Of a stretch of 46,599 bases of DNA, positions 15,635 through 25,570 are shown piece after piece. The DNA is from Eubacterium sp. GTDB lineage: Bacteria; Bacillota; Clostridia; Acetivibrionales; DSM-1351. Location: positions 1 through 46,599 of the forward strand of contig JAQSXC010000016.1 of assembly GCA_029266335.1 (NCBI GenBank). Direction: 5' to 3'. The notes under the pieces are model-generated. The model had not been told where the DNA came from and did not search any database. It saw only the letters and a list, made by a program, of their open reading frames with translations. Position 1 is the first letter of the stretch; each line of letters begins with the position of its first letter. The position numbers and the translations under genes were made by a program.

Positions 15635-17953
15635 TTAAATATCTCCAAAATCAAAATTATCAAGTTCCTCAAGATTTTCTTGTTCCTCCCGGCTCATTTC
15701 CCTGCTCAAATAATCGCTTGTTTCTTCTCTTCCGGTGCCCCAGATTTCACCAAGGGTTTCGCATATGCTGCGCTTTTCAGCAGGACCGAAATCTCCGAAT
15801 GCTCTTCTTAAAAAAACAAGAGCACGTTTAAACTGAGCATCCTCAAGAGAATTAACATAGCCTGCAAGCTGCTCCCATAAAGACATTCTGGCGAGCAGGG
15901 CATAGCGGTTCCGCATTGAAAGCCCTTCGAACCAGCCGGCACCAAGATCGGCATCTATTCCGGGTGACAGCCTTCTGGAAACCTCTTGTGATAATTTTTC
16001 ACCATCAATGAGATTTCTCTCCAGTAATATTGAACAGGCATAACCGGACAAAAGCGGATTTCTGTCGTCAGCATCTGACAGCTCCATAAGCTTGGACACC
16101 CAAAGTTCTTCCTCTATATATGCAAAATGTTCCAATGCAATGGTATTCATCCTGTTTATGGATTCAAATATTGCTTTTGAAGCATTATTATCACATCTGG
16201 CTGCTTCAGGCATAAGAAGAGTTCCTCTCAGGAAAAGCTGTTGAAGCAGAGGAATCAGAAGCTCCGTATTGAATTTGCGGATATCACCGTAACTGATAAC
16301 TATTGATAAATCAAAAGCAGCCCCCGCTATTTCATTAAAGGAAGAGGAGTCTACAGCCAGACGCTGAAGGGCTGTTCTTGCCTGTTCCATGGATTCCATC
16401 ATCCCACATTCACAGGCCGCCTTGATAACTTTCGCAGCTTCTGCAATACTATTGCTTTTTTCCAGTCTTTCCTTAAATTTATATGCAGCAGCCAACTCAA
16501 TGGTTTCTCCCAGCAAAGTGGATTCCACCAGTTCAATTTCTGCTTCAGGAGACCATTTTAACACCCAGGCTTCAGCCCATGTAGCCTTATCCTGAGCGTT
16601 TGCCTTCATTTTCTGGAAGCTTATATTCAGATTCTTTAACCTGTTAAGAAAGTAAGAACGGTTCAAATCCAGAAAAGCCGCCTCCTCTGATTTAACCCGT
16701 CTGTTTTCTCTCAAGTCAAGGTCAAGATCCATGGACACCACAGACTTATATTTTTCAAGTTTTAAGCCCTTGAGTTCGCGATAAAAATCATCCTGAATCG
16801 AGGTCCTGCTGACGCCTTCGGGCAGACTTCCAATAGCTGTTCCAATATCCGTGTTTGCTATTGCCTCTGCAACTACAGATAATTCACCACGTCCGAGGCA
16901 TACCACTGCTGCATCCTTTAAATCACGGTTTGCAGGTGCGCTGCCTGAGTGAAGTGCTGCCAGAGTATTAGCAAGACGCACTCCCTCGATAACTTCAGCT
17001 GATGAACAGGGTGTCCCGCTTGCCCTGAGATATGCTGCAACTCTGGACAAATACTCTGCAGGCAGCTTTTCAAGATCTTTCTTTACCAGTGCCTGCCACA
17101 TAAGTCCGAAATAGGACGGAGCTTCATTGCCGGCTCCATAACCCGATCTGGAGGATAAACGGTAATAGGAATAGGGCATTAAGGTCAATTTGGTCCTCAC
17201 CCTTGGCAGGTTCTCAAGCTCTTCATCACTCATGGGTTCAAAGTCAAGATTAAGCACTGACGCATGATAGGCTCCGGTGACCACTACAATCCTGTCGGCA
17301 CTGTGACCTGCATCAATGGTTTTTCTGATCCTGTTACGCATATATGCTTCTCTTACAAGATTTTTTGCATGTTCATATTTATTGTCACTCCGCAGTTCCC
17401 TTAAGCTTTTTCCAAACTCATAGGCAGCAAGCCTGTAGGAATCCCTGTTCAGGTTATGCTCAAAATTGTATTCCCAATAGGAGTTATGATCATCCTCTCC
17501 TGCCTGCTTTGCCCACTGGTCATAAATTGATTGCCTGACAATTTTATTCTGTTCGCTTCCTGCATCCCGGTCTGGTTCTTCGCCGGCTGTTACATCGTAA
17601 TCCAACGGAATAAACACTTCGGAAGGCAGATCTATAAATTCGGCATGGGCACCGTTCTTCTTAGCCCATAACAAAGCCTGATACTCAGGTGAATAATCAG
17701 CAAAAGGATATAATATTGTTCTGACCGGCAATTCTTCGGTATAGGCAAGAATTGCTATCGGGAGCCGGGTGCCTCCCGATGTAAAATAACCAATTTGAGA
17801 GTTGGCATCGGAAAGACCCTCTACCAGCACTGCAGTGGGCTTAATTTCATCAAGAAACTGCAGCAGGTGATAGGAGGCTCCGGGCGATAAATGCCTGACT
17901 CCGAATATATGCGGTGTTTTCACAATTGAACTCACGTATTCATCTCCCTGCAT
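15635..17953 (-). CDS. DUF5682 family protein (YehM-like)
   Basis: A 772-residue protein of unknown function found beside MoxR and VWA genes. The first 280 residues resemble the TraB/EreA/ChaN hydrolase superfamily: IFGVRHLSPGASYHLL at 16-31, VLVEGLSDA near 45, and VVVTGAYHASVL near 235, giving conserved His and Glu positions that could bind metal. The rest is mostly helical. The superfamily assignment is my inference from these motifs. Its start overlaps the end of the MoxR gene by 22 bases and its end nearly touches the VWA gene, so the three are translationally coupled and probably made in fixed ratio. E. coli YehM is similar in length. Confidence 0.87.
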   Translation of the reverse strand: MQGDEYVSSIVKTPHIFGVRHLSPGASYHLLQFLDEIKPTAVLVEGLSDANSQIGYFTSGGTRLPIAILAYTEELPVRTILYPFADYSPEYQALLWAKKNGAHAEFIDLPSEVFIPLDYDVTAGEEPDRDAGSEQNKIVRQSIYDQWAKQAGEDDHNSYWEYNFEHNLNRDSYRLAAYEFGKSLRELRSDNKYEHAKNLVREAYMRNRIRKTIDAGHSADRIVVVTGAYHASVLNLDFEPMSDEELENLPRVRTKLTLMPYSYYRLSSRSGYGAGNEAPSYFGLMWQALVKKDLEKLPAEYLSRVAAYLRASGTPCSSAEVIEGVRLANTLAALHSGSAPANRDLKDAAVVCLGRGELSVVAEAIANTDIGTAIGSLPEGVSRTSIQDDFYRELKGLKLEKYKSVVSMDLDLDLRENRRVKSEEAAFLDLNRSYFLNRLKNLNISFQKMKANAQDKATWAEAWVLKWSPEAEIELVESTLLGETIELAAAYKFKERLEKSNSIAEAAKVIKAACECGMMESMEQARTALQRLAVDSSSFNEIAGAAFDLSIVISYGDIRKFNTELLIPLLQQLFLRGTLLMPEAARCDNNASKAIFESINRMNTIALEHFAYIEEELWVSKLMELSDADDRNPLLSGYACSILLERNLIDGEKLSQEVSRRLSPGIDADLGAGWFEGLSMRNRYALLARMSLWEQLAGYVNSLEDAQFKRALVFLRRAFGDFGPAEKRSICETLGEIWGTGREETSDYLSREMSREEQENLEELDNFDFGDI

Positions 17954-19023
17954 GCATTGTACATCTCACGCCACTCAGAACCACGCTTTTTTAATACATT
18001 TTCGAGATATTCCTTCCAGACAAGCTTATCTTTGTCCTCATCCTTAACAACAGCCCCCTGTAATCCAGCAGCTATATCCGCGCTGGATACCTTGCCGTTT
18101 CCGAAGCTGGCTGCCAAAGCCATACTGTTCGCCAGAAGAGATATTGCCTCAGCTGTTGACAATACTCCGCTGGGGGACTTTAATTTTTCCTTGCTGTCCA
18201 GAGTAACACCGCTCCGGAGTTCCCTGAATATGGTTACAACCTTCACCAGTGCCTCATCTGCAGGCAGTGCCGCTTGTAAATCAAGATTTGAAGCCAGCTC
18301 GGCAACACGTTTCCGGACAATATCTATTTCAGTAGTTACATCACCCGGAGTCGGCAGCACGATTATGTTGAAACGGCGCTTTAAGGCTGCCGACATATCA
18401 TTTACTCCTCTGTCCCGGGTGTTTGCCGTTGCAATTATAGAAAAGCCTCTTAAGGCAGGGAGTTCATACCCCAGTTCGGGAACTGAAATTCTTTTTTCTG
18501 AAAGAATGGATATGAGCGCATCCTGTACTTCGGAAGCACATCTGGATATTTCTTCAAAACGGGCTATCCCGCCGCATTCCATCGCTCTGTAAATCGGACT
18601 TTTAACCAGCGCTTCCTTTGACGGACCATTGGCAAGCAGCATTGCGTAATTCCAGGAATATCTTATCTGCTCCTCAGTAGTACCTGCTGTTCCCTGTACA
18701 ACTTTTGTAGAGTCTCCGTGTATAGCCGCAGTCAAATGCTCTGAAAGCCATGATTTGGCTGTTCCTGGTTCACCTATCAATAGCAGGGACCTGTCAGTCA
18801 GCAAGGTAGAAATGGCGATTTCCACCAACCTCTTATTTCCGATATACTTTGGAGTAATTTCAACGCCTGCGGCATTACCTCCAATAATATATGTAAGCAC
18901 CGAACGGGGTGACATCTGCCAGCCTTCAGGTACTCTTTCCTTTTCACAGGATCTTAATGCTTCCAATTCACGTGTGTACTGCTGCTCGGCAGTGAGCCTG
19001 AGCACATTATTCTTCTGAGTCAT
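17932..19023 (-). CDS. MoxR-type AAA ATPase (YehL-like)
   Basis: A 363-residue AAA ATPase of the MoxR/dynein-related group. Walker A is GEPGTAKS (84-91), Walker B is IARFEEI (153-159), and TANTRDRGVNDMSAALKRRFN (about 198-218) holds sensor 1 and the arginine finger region. MoxR ATPases form rings that act as chaperones with VWA proteins. GGAGG stands just before ATG 19023. It is the third gene of the operon: 18 bases after the HEAT gene and overlapping the DUF5682 gene by 22 bases. Length equals that of E. coli YehL within a few residues, from memory. Confidence 0.93.
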   Translation of the reverse strand: MTQKNNVLRLTAEQQYTRELEALRSCEKERVPEGWQMSPRSVLTYIIGGNAAGVEITPKYIGNKRLVEIAISTLLTDRSLLLIGEPGTAKSWLSEHLTAAIHGDSTKVVQGTAGTTEEQIRYSWNYAMLLANGPSKEALVKSPIYRAMECGGIARFEEISRCASEVQDALISILSEKRISVPELGYELPALRGFSIIATANTRDRGVNDMSAALKRRFNIIVLPTPGDVTTEIDIVRKRVAELASNLDLQAALPADEALVKVVTIFRELRSGVTLDSKEKLKSPSGVLSTAEAISLLANSMALAASFGNGKVSSADIAAGLQGAVVKDEDKDKLVWKEYLENVLKKRGSEWREMYNACREMNT

Positions 19024-19041
19024 ATAACCTCCATAATATTT

Positions 19042-20952
19042 CTATTCAATAAACTTCTTTTCTCTCAGGAACTCAACCAGTTCCAAAATGCGTCTCCCGA
19101 CGATCTTATCAGATTGCTCTCCAACAATTGCCTCAAAGGTGTCGGCAGCTTCCCTGGGCAGGAAGCTCAGGCCATCCAGGAAACAGTAAAATTGCAGAGA
19201 CATGGAATTTTCTGTCTTTGCCTTTTCCAGAGCCTGTTTCATTTCTTTAAGTGCTATTTTCATAATTTCAGGGTATTCCATTTGAAGCAGACCCAAAACA
19301 ATGTTTCTGATATCAGACTCAATACCCGGTTTCTTGAATTTGAACTCAAGCTTTTTGAGCAGGTAGTCACTGCACCATAAATCCCCCTGTTGTACCAGAC
19401 CACATACAAGCCTTAATTCATCAAGCTTGATCAAGGTTTTTAGCCATCGCTTATCCCATCTGATATTGAGATCAGGTCTCAAAGTTGTATATTCCGGATA
19501 TTCAAAAATATGATCTACACGGCCGTAACAATAATTGCAGGGATTTTCAACATACCTGTAATGTCCGGAATAATTTATATAATTATCCATAACTTTGAAA
19601 ATAGCATCAGCTTCCTGTGAGCCTCTGCCAGCCTGAATAAACTTCCCATAATGCTCAAAGACATATTCAGATTCATGAGCTCTTAATGCAGCCTCAAAAG
19701 CATATTCCAAAGTACAGTTATTATATTTGCCATATGTGTTGTCCAATATCTTAAACGCTTCACCGGTTCCTAACAGCAGAATATTGTTTGCTGTGAACTG
19801 TGCGGCTGTATGTCCGCGGTAACTACCTCCCAAATGGACCTCAATATTATGAAGATATTCTGCTTGTTCCAGCAATCTCTCCAGGAACTCCGGAATTTCT
19901 TTTTCATATTTAAGGCGTTTTTCCTTAAAACCGACTATTCTTCCTTCCATGCAGTCAAGTATATTTATAAGCTTATCCATATTGCCGTAGCCAAAGGTTT
20001 CATAAGGTTTTTCGCTTTTCCGTGCCTCTATTATCAAATCAAGAATTCTTTGAGCTCTATCCATAAGTTTTTCCAATACAAAGCCGGAGCAGCTTATTTT
20101 GACAGGGTGTATAGATATTTCGGGGTCCTTGCCGTCAAATATTTTAAACAGTGCTTCAGCAGCTGTTTCAGTGTCAAAATGAGCTAATGAAAACAGACAG
20201 GCTTCCTTAATCACCTTTTTCTTATCCCTCATAAGCTCCAGCAGTACAGACTGGCATTCCGGCAAATCTTTCAGAGCTTTGACAGCACTGACTTTCACTT
20301 CGGTATCTCCCTTTTCAGCGGCTTCCAGATAAAATTCCTTTTCTTCTCCTGCTTTTAACCTTGAAATGAGTTCAATCCGTCTGGAATGACCTTTTCCTCC
20401 TTTAAAATCAAACCCGCTCTTCAATACGGTAACTATAGCCGCTCCGTATTTTTCGAGAATATCAAGAGAAAGCTCTGCTATTTCCGGAAAATTATCTTCC
20501 AAAGCAGAAATCAGCGGATTTATAAGCCTTACGTCCTTTATAATTCCCTCTCTAAAAGCGCTCTTTATAATTTCAAGCCTACCCGAGCCCTTCTCTGTCA
20601 ATGCATCTATTAATGGCTTTAAACGCCTGAAGGGTACCAAAGTTTGAAAACTTAGTTCTGCTGTATCTACTTCGTTAACAGCTCCCTCCATTCCGGTCTG
20701 GCCCTGTGTATATAAAATGGCATTAATAATGGTTGCCAGTTCCAAAAGCTTTTCAGCTGCACCTTCCGGACTTGCTGCTATTACCTTTTCCATACCGTCA
20801 GCTACCCGGGCAAATATCGGGACACTTTCTCCGGCTTTTTTCATCTGAGGCAGAAGCTTTTTCAGTCTGAAATCTTCTGAAGCAAGTGTACTTCCGGCAA
20901 TCACAAGACGTCTTACCTCGCTGTGTGTTTCAATCAATAATGATATACTCAT
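19042..20952 (-). CDS. HEAT-repeat-like helical protein in the MoxR operon
   Basis: A 636-residue, almost wholly helical protein with no signal peptide. Repeated two-helix units such as LINPLISALEDNFPEIAELS, KVSAVKALKDLPECQSVLL and KEACLFSLAHFDTETAAEAL (about 140-270) look like HEAT/armadillo repeats. A cysteine pair in NPCNYCYGRVDH near 455 is a possible metal site. HEAT proteins are protein-binding scaffolds, so it may be the substrate adaptor of the MoxR/VWA machine or the target-recognition part. It sits between the SWIM and ATPase genes with 10- and 18-base gaps. I do not recognise a named family; E. coli YehI occupies a comparable place but I cannot claim homology. Confidence 0.75.
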   Translation of the reverse strand: MSISLLIETHSEVRRLVIAGSTLASEDFRLKKLLPQMKKAGESVPIFARVADGMEKVIAASPEGAAEKLLELATIINAILYTQGQTGMEGAVNEVDTAELSFQTLVPFRRLKPLIDALTEKGSGRLEIIKSAFREGIIKDVRLINPLISALEDNFPEIAELSLDILEKYGAAIVTVLKSGFDFKGGKGHSRRIELISRLKAGEEKEFYLEAAEKGDTEVKVSAVKALKDLPECQSVLLELMRDKKKVIKEACLFSLAHFDTETAAEALFKIFDGKDPEISIHPVKISCSGFVLEKLMDRAQRILDLIIEARKSEKPYETFGYGNMDKLINILDCMEGRIVGFKEKRLKYEKEIPEFLERLLEQAEYLHNIEVHLGGSYRGHTAAQFTANNILLLGTGEAFKILDNTYGKYNNCTLEYAFEAALRAHESEYVFEHYGKFIQAGRGSQEADAIFKVMDNYINYSGHYRYVENPCNYCYGRVDHIFEYPEYTTLRPDLNIRWDKRWLKTLIKLDELRLVCGLVQQGDLWCSDYLLKKLEFKFKKPGIESDIRNIVLGLLQMEYPEIMKIALKEMKQALEKAKTENSMSLQFYCFLDGLSFLPREAADTFEAIVGEQSDKIVGRRILELVEFLREKKFIE

Positions 20953-20962
20953 ATGTTTACCC

Positions 20963-22387
20963 CTAATAAATCAATCGTATTATGCTTTCATTGTTAATAA
21001 TGCTCAGCGGCTTTGCGTACAATCTTTTCAAATCCATATCATTATAGAACCGGACAAGGATTGTCTGCTCCTTGAGATTTTTCTGTTCCAAAAGACTTAA
21101 CAAATGCAGACATGCCGGTTCTGAACTGCCGGAAATATCGGAAAGTATCAGCCTTTGTCCTTCATGACTCTCCAATATGTAATTTCCATCAATAATACCT
21201 ATAGCTGAGAACTGCAGCAAAGCTACCGGATTTTTTGAGGAAAGCGGATTTTTTATCTGATTCTTTACATCTTTTACAATGCTCTGAAAGGATTTATGAG
21301 CATAAGATTTTATAAGCATAAAGTCATTTTCATTAAGCTCTCTGGAAGTCATTTCTTCCCAACGGACTCTGGGATTCATATCTCCCGGATATACAAACAA
21401 CTCTTTTGTTTGGACTACTGAATAAGAGGAATCGTCTTCCCTGATATATTTTGCCGCCTTAAACGGCCGGTAATTCCTTGTTTCTACAATTTGTCCCGTT
21501 TTAAGATTCAGCCAGCTGCCTTCATCAACCCATTCCTGCCTAGCGTCATTAACATAGGAATTAAAGGACAGCTGCACTAATTCTGCCTCAGCCTGTACCA
21601 GACCCAGTTCTCTAAGTTCTGTCAGCTGCCATGCATGCCCCAGCCATTCATCCAGATTTGAGGCAGCATCATAGGCTTGCTGAGGGTCCAGTAATTTTTT
21701 ATCAAGATATTCCCGCCCTTTTTTGCATAGAGAATACAGTCTGATCAAACTATCAACAGCCTCTGTATAAACTTTTTCGTAATCATTTGCTTTTTTAAAC
21801 AGCAATATAAATTCTCTGAGTGCAGTCTGTACACCCGGTATGTAGTGGTTTCCCAGTTGTTTAGCCTGATCTTCCAGCAGCTTCAGTGTCTTGGAGTTAA
21901 TTGTTCCAAAACCGGCCTGGGTAATACTGAAAGTTATCTTTTCCAGCAGTTCCAAACCATCTTTTTGTGTTTGAATTTTCTTGATCAGTGCGTTTACATT
22001 AACTTTTTTAGGCTCCTCCTGGGCTTTGGCCTTCTTTTCTTCCCTTTTGCCGGCCTTCTCGCGTTTTTCACTTATGTCAGCGGGTACTTCCGCTTTGTCA
22101 AAACTTTTTCCGCTGACATATGCGTACATCAGTCCCAGGGCATGTTTACAGGGGAATTGTCTGCTGGGGCAGCTGCATCGGGAAACCGGACTTTCAGGGG
22201 TGATAAAATCAACTGAGGTTATATAGTTGCTGGCACCGCTGCCCTTGCACTCTCCGAAAATCAATGTATCATCTTCAGAAATTTTATAACTTAAGAACTT
22301 GCTTTTTTTGACCAGTCCCCAGCCGTTCTGTATGGCGCTTTGATTTGGAGCGGTAGAGTTTATGAATTCTTCTGAAATTTTGAGCAT
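20963..22387 (-). CDS. SWIM zinc-finger protein (YehQ-like), first gene of the MoxR operon
   Basis: A 474-residue protein with a SWIM zinc finger at residues 71-82: CSCPSRQFPCKH, the CxC-x6-CxH signature that binds zinc and contacts DNA or protein. A highly charged Lys/Glu/Ala linker (about 100-130) follows, then a long helical region. SWIM proteins occur in chromatin, recombination and transposon contexts in other organisms. Here the gene heads a five-gene operon (SWIM, HEAT, MoxR, DUF5682, VWA). The ATG at 22387 has only a weak AAGGGA upstream. E. coli yehQ is the similar member of the yehLMPQ group. Confidence 0.87.
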   Translation of the reverse strand: MLKISEEFINSTAPNQSAIQNGWGLVKKSKFLSYKISEDDTLIFGECKGSGASNYITSVDFITPESPVSRCSCPSRQFPCKHALGLMYAYVSGKSFDKAEVPADISEKREKAGKREEKKAKAQEEPKKVNVNALIKKIQTQKDGLELLEKITFSITQAGFGTINSKTLKLLEDQAKQLGNHYIPGVQTALREFILLFKKANDYEKVYTEAVDSLIRLYSLCKKGREYLDKKLLDPQQAYDAASNLDEWLGHAWQLTELRELGLVQAEAELVQLSFNSYVNDARQEWVDEGSWLNLKTGQIVETRNYRPFKAAKYIREDDSSYSVVQTKELFVYPGDMNPRVRWEEMTSRELNENDFMLIKSYAHKSFQSIVKDVKNQIKNPLSSKNPVALLQFSAIGIIDGNYILESHEGQRLILSDISGSSEPACLHLLSLLEQKNLKEQTILVRFYNDMDLKRLYAKPLSIINNESIIRLIY

Positions 22388-22717
22388 ATAATTTATCCCT
22401 TTTTTAAATTATAGTAATACTTTTATTTAATATATCGTCTGCTTATTATAATATTGTGGGCTAATTATTTTTTATAGCCTTCGTGATTGGTGTTATATTA
22501 GCGTACAATATCTTTCAAGGAAATATTTGTATTACTATTTTATCACATATGCAAGTCCATTCATATAAGACCATCTTACAAAAAACTTTATAAAACTTTT
22601 CTGGGATTTATTTTATATAATAATCCCAAAATCATTTGTTTAAAATAAAGACTTGGGAACAGAAAACACTAAATGAAATATGCTTTGCTTTATAGCTGAA
22701 ATTTGTCGGAGGTACTA
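22388..22717. other. Divergent intergenic region with weak promoter signals
   Basis: No gene is visible between the SWIM operon and the MFS gene. On the minus strand TTGAAA (22518-22513) and TATAAC (22497-22492) are 15 bases apart, a weak candidate promoter for the five-gene operon. An imperfect GGGATT/AATCCC hairpin lies near 22603-22627. Confidence 0.3.
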
Positions 22718-23908
22718 ATGTCAAAAAAAGCAAAAATCCTATTGGTAATAAGCGCACTTTTTACTATGGCAATGGGACTGTCCAATGTTTTTGTGAATAT
22801 ATTTCTTTGGAAAAAGTCTAACAACTTTATAGTTATTGCCCAGTACAATCTTATGCACTATGTACTTGTACCTCCCACCTTTATATTAGCCGGCTGGCTT
22901 TCGAAGAAAAAGAACGGAATCTGGTCCCTAAGGCTGGGAATATTGTTTTTTATATTATTTTTCGGATTTATTCTTTTCCTTCAAAACAGCGTTACCAGAT
23001 TTATCTTTCCAATCGGAGCCTTGTACGGAATAGCTGCAGGCTTTTACTGGCTGGCTTACCACGTACTGAGCTTCGATTTTACCTCCACCGAAAACCGGGA
23101 TACCTATAACGGCTTTAACGGGAGTATATCGGGAGTATGTGGAGCAGTTGCTCCTATTACTGCGGCATATATAATTGATAAAAATATTTTAACAAACGGT
23201 TACACTATTGTTTTTTCAACCTCATTGATATTATTTGTAATTCTCATTGGTATTTCGTTCCTGCTGAAGGCAGATAATTATGGAACAAAACTTAAATTTA
23301 AGAAGATTTTCAGCGGTAATTGCAATGACTGGAACAATCTTAGGAAAAGCATTGCTGCCTGGGGTTTCAGAGATGTAATAATAGGCTTCCTGATAATTGT
23401 ACTTGTTTTTAAAGCAACAGGAAGTGAGCTGGCAGTAGGTAAATTCTCGCTATATGCTTCTCTGATTTCATCCGCTGCCTTTTACGTCGAGCAGAAGATT
23501 ATTAAGCCTGGATTAAGATTAGTTTCCATGTTGTTTGGAGCTATACTGATGTTTATTGCCGTATGGGGCCTTGTTGCAAATATCAGCTATGGTTCACTTA
23601 TTTTCTATATGATTATGGAAGCGGCCTTTGTTCCCTTTTTTCTGGTTCCGCTGGCATCAGCAAGTTTTAATATTATTAGCATTCAGCACGAGGAAGATTT
23701 ACGCGTGGAATATATTATCAATAAGGAAATAGTACTTAATGGAGGCAGAATAGTCAGTATATCGATTCTTATAGCACTCCTGAGTTTTTACAAAAACCCC
23801 AATAGTCTAAACTATTTTCTGTTTTTTATAGGCTTGGCCCAATTGGTTTCACTTATCTTTTTACGACGGCTGAAAATATGGAAGGCCGGCGGAAATACAG
23901 TGCGGTAA
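22718..23908 (+). CDS. MFS-family membrane transporter
   Basis: A 396-residue polytopic membrane protein with about 11-12 hydrophobic helices in two halves and basic cytoplasmic loops such as GWLSKKKNG (after helix 2), the position of the MFS signature. [29 protein letters not shown] near 130-160 is typical of a clostridial MFS subgroup (YxiO-like). The substrate is unknown; drug or small-molecule efflux is possible. ATG 22718 has GGAGG six bases before it; an upstream TTG at 22703 would place the ribosome site inside the gene and is rejected. It appears to be a single-gene unit. Confidence 0.87.
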   Translation: MSKKAKILLVISALFTMAMGLSNVFVNIFLWKKSNNFIVIAQYNLMHYVLVPPTFILAGWLSKKKNGIWSLRLGILFFILFFGFILFLQNSVTRFIFPIGALYGIAAGFYWLAYHVLSFDFTSTENRDTYNGFNGSISGVCGAVAPITAAYIIDKNILTNGYTIVFSTSLILFVILIGISFLLKADNYGTKLKFKKIFSGNCNDWNNLRKSIAAWGFRDVIIGFLIIVLVFKATGSELAVGKFSLYASLISSAAFYVEQKIIKPGLRLVSMLFGAILMFIAVWGLVANISYGSLIFYMIMEAAFVPFFLVPLASASFNIISIQHEEDLRVEYIINKEIVLNGGRIVSISILIALLSFYKNPNSLNYFLFFIGLAQLVSLIFLRRLKIWKAGGNTVR

Positions 23909-23970
23909 TGCTGTATTTTAACACTTGTAATCTATAAAATCCATTAAAAAATTTATACTTTCCCAGACAA

Positions 23971-24007
23971 TAAAAAAGACATCATTGCAACCAGGTTGCA
24001 TGATGTC
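23971..24007 (-). terminator. Terminator of the marR-type gene
   Basis: GACATCA-t-TGCAACC pairs with GGTTGCATGATGTC (23978-24007, one bulge), followed on the minus strand by TTTTTTATTG. It lies 17 bases after the MarR stop codon. Confidence 0.88.
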
Positions 24008-24024
24008 CCACTGTTTCTTATAGC

Positions 24025-24462
24025 CTAGGTTATACCTTGTATGAAGGCTAATGTATCTAATAATTCACTGAATTTTTCCTTACCGATTTTCTGTTCAATT
24101 TTAAGCTGTGCATCTTCCCACAGCGGCAAGGCCTCATTAAGTTTCGCCGTACCTCTTTCAGTTATTGAAATCAGCCTTTTCCTGGAATCTTCATCGTCAG
24201 CTTTAACTTTAACATATCCGTTTTTCTTCAGGATTTCAATATTACGGGTAACTGTAGTTTGGTCCATTAATAAAATATTTGCCAGCTCTCCGACGGAGGT
24301 ATACTCACGTGACGAAATATCCACTAACAGAGCAAGCTGCGTTGAACGCAAGCTGGTTGACTGTAATGCCTTATCATAATACTGGGTAACTACTCTTGTT
24401 GTCATTCTCAAATTTCTGCATGCACAAGCTTTAAGGTGTTCCCTGCCGGTCCTATCAGACAT
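24025..24462 (-). CDS. MarR-family transcriptional regulator
   Basis: A 145-residue winged-helix regulator. The DNA-binding part is visible as SVGELANILLMDQTTVTRNIEILKKNGYV followed by the wing KADDEDSRKRLISITERG (about 55-105), the standard MarR pattern. N-terminal cysteines in HLKACACRNL (about 12 and 14) could act as a redox switch, though this is speculation. ATG 24462 has GGGAGGT upstream; the reading frame is open 46 codons further, into the preceding gene, and that longer form is rejected. It lies 58 bases after the QueG-like gene on the same strand and is probably cotranscribed with it. Confidence 0.92.
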   Translation of the reverse strand: MSDRTGREHLKACACRNLRMTTRVVTQYYDKALQSTSLRSTQLALLVDISSREYTSVGELANILLMDQTTVTRNIEILKKNGYVKVKADDEDSRKRLISITERGTAKLNEALPLWEDAQLKIEQKIGKEKFSELLDTLAFIQGIT

Positions 24463-24520
24463 ACAAAATACCTCCCCATCATGTGTACATACAAATAATA
24501 ATCCCTGACTGTTTGCAATG

Positions 24521-25570
24521 TCAAGTAAAACTCTTCCCACTGCCGCTGAACAACTCACTGCATATGGAAAAAGCCATCTGACGTACTTTTTCATTTTCAT
24601 TATTACATGCTTTTAAAATATATGGTTTATAGCTTTCTTTATAATTATTCCGCATAAAATTCAATACATTAACCTTCCATTTCCAAAGCTCTTCTGAAGT
24701 CAAATAGAAGAATTTGGGCTGAACTTTTTCTTTGTAAAAACTATCTTCCATATCCAGTATTCTTTCAGATGTTAACTCATCTGCCAGTTGTGATAGACCA
24801 GGAAAATCTTCAGACTCCTGCCACTTTCCCTTATTCATTGGACATACCTCCTGACAAATATCGCAGCCGTAAATGCATTCCCCGAAATTTTTACCCAGGG
24901 GTTCCTGTGGCATATTTCGGCCTCCAAAGGTAGTCAAAAATGAAATACAGGCGGTAGGAGACATGGCATAGGGAGCTGAAAGTGAGCAGGTAGGACACGC
25001 TGATATACAGCGGTTGCAATTTTTGGGACACTCAGGAACACTTGACGTCTCTTTGAGTTCCATATCCCGATCTGTAAGCCACGCCTCAATATGAACCCAG
25101 GAGCCCGATTCAGTATAAAAGAAATTATTTCTGCGGATAATTCCTAGTCCTGCTTGTAACGCAGCCCACCGCATTCCCACAATACCAAATTTCTGATTCA
25201 TTGCAACACGCAGCCCCAGACTTTGGAGATATTCATTCAAAGCAACAGTATTCTGATATTCTTTTGTACTGGTATCCACACGTATGTCAAACAAGTATGA
25301 CTTTGCTATATGGTCTTTCACATTATCCGGTATCTTGTATTTTCCATACCTTGCAGCAAGAACAACTACGGATTTTGCCCAGGGATATTCAGTCAGCGGA
25401 TCAAGCAGCCGTCTTTGCCTCGAATAAAATTGTTCCGATTCCGGTACTTTCTGAAGCCGTTCTTCAAATTTATCTTTAAATCCTGACAATGCCGCTATTG
25501 AAACAATTCCGCATTTTTCATACCCCAGTTCATAGGCTTTATCCTGTATCAATTGTTCTATTGTACTCAT
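24521..25570 (-). CDS. QueG-like double [4Fe-4S] protein
   Basis: A 349-residue protein related to epoxyqueuosine reductase. Two ferredoxin-type clusters are encoded by CPKNCNRCISACP (about 186-198) and CIYGCDICQEVCP (about 236-248). The N-terminal part has the corrinoid-binding-like region, with GIVGMRWAALQAGLGIIRRNNFFYTESGSWV where true QueG has its active site. Differences there (no GKNxLL sequence) suggest a paralogue of unknown substrate, not QueG itself. A HEAT-like tail is present (NENEKVRQMAFSICSELF). It is the first gene of a pair with the MarR regulator. Confidence 0.82.
   Translation of the reverse strand: MSTIEQLIQDKAYELGYEKCGIVSIAALSGFKDKFEERLQKVPESEQFYSRQRRLLDPLTEYPWAKSVVVLAARYGKYKIPDNVKDHIAKSYLFDIRVDTSTKEYQNTVALNEYLQSLGLRVAMNQKFGIVGMRWAALQAGLGIIRRNNFFYTESGSWVHIEAWLTDRDMELKETSSVPECPKNCNRCISACPTCSLSAPYAMSPTACISFLTTFGGRNMPQEPLGKNFGECIYGCDICQEVCPMNKGKWQESEDFPGLSQLADELTSERILDMEDSFYKEKVQPKFFYLTSEELWKWKVNVLNFMRNNYKESYKPYILKACNNENEKVRQMAFSICSELFSGSGKSFT

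Noticed and set aside
24463..24600. Longer MarR protein starting at 24600
   Set aside because: The added 46 residues overlap the end of the QueG-like gene and the strong ribosome site GGGAGGT is directly before ATG 24462.
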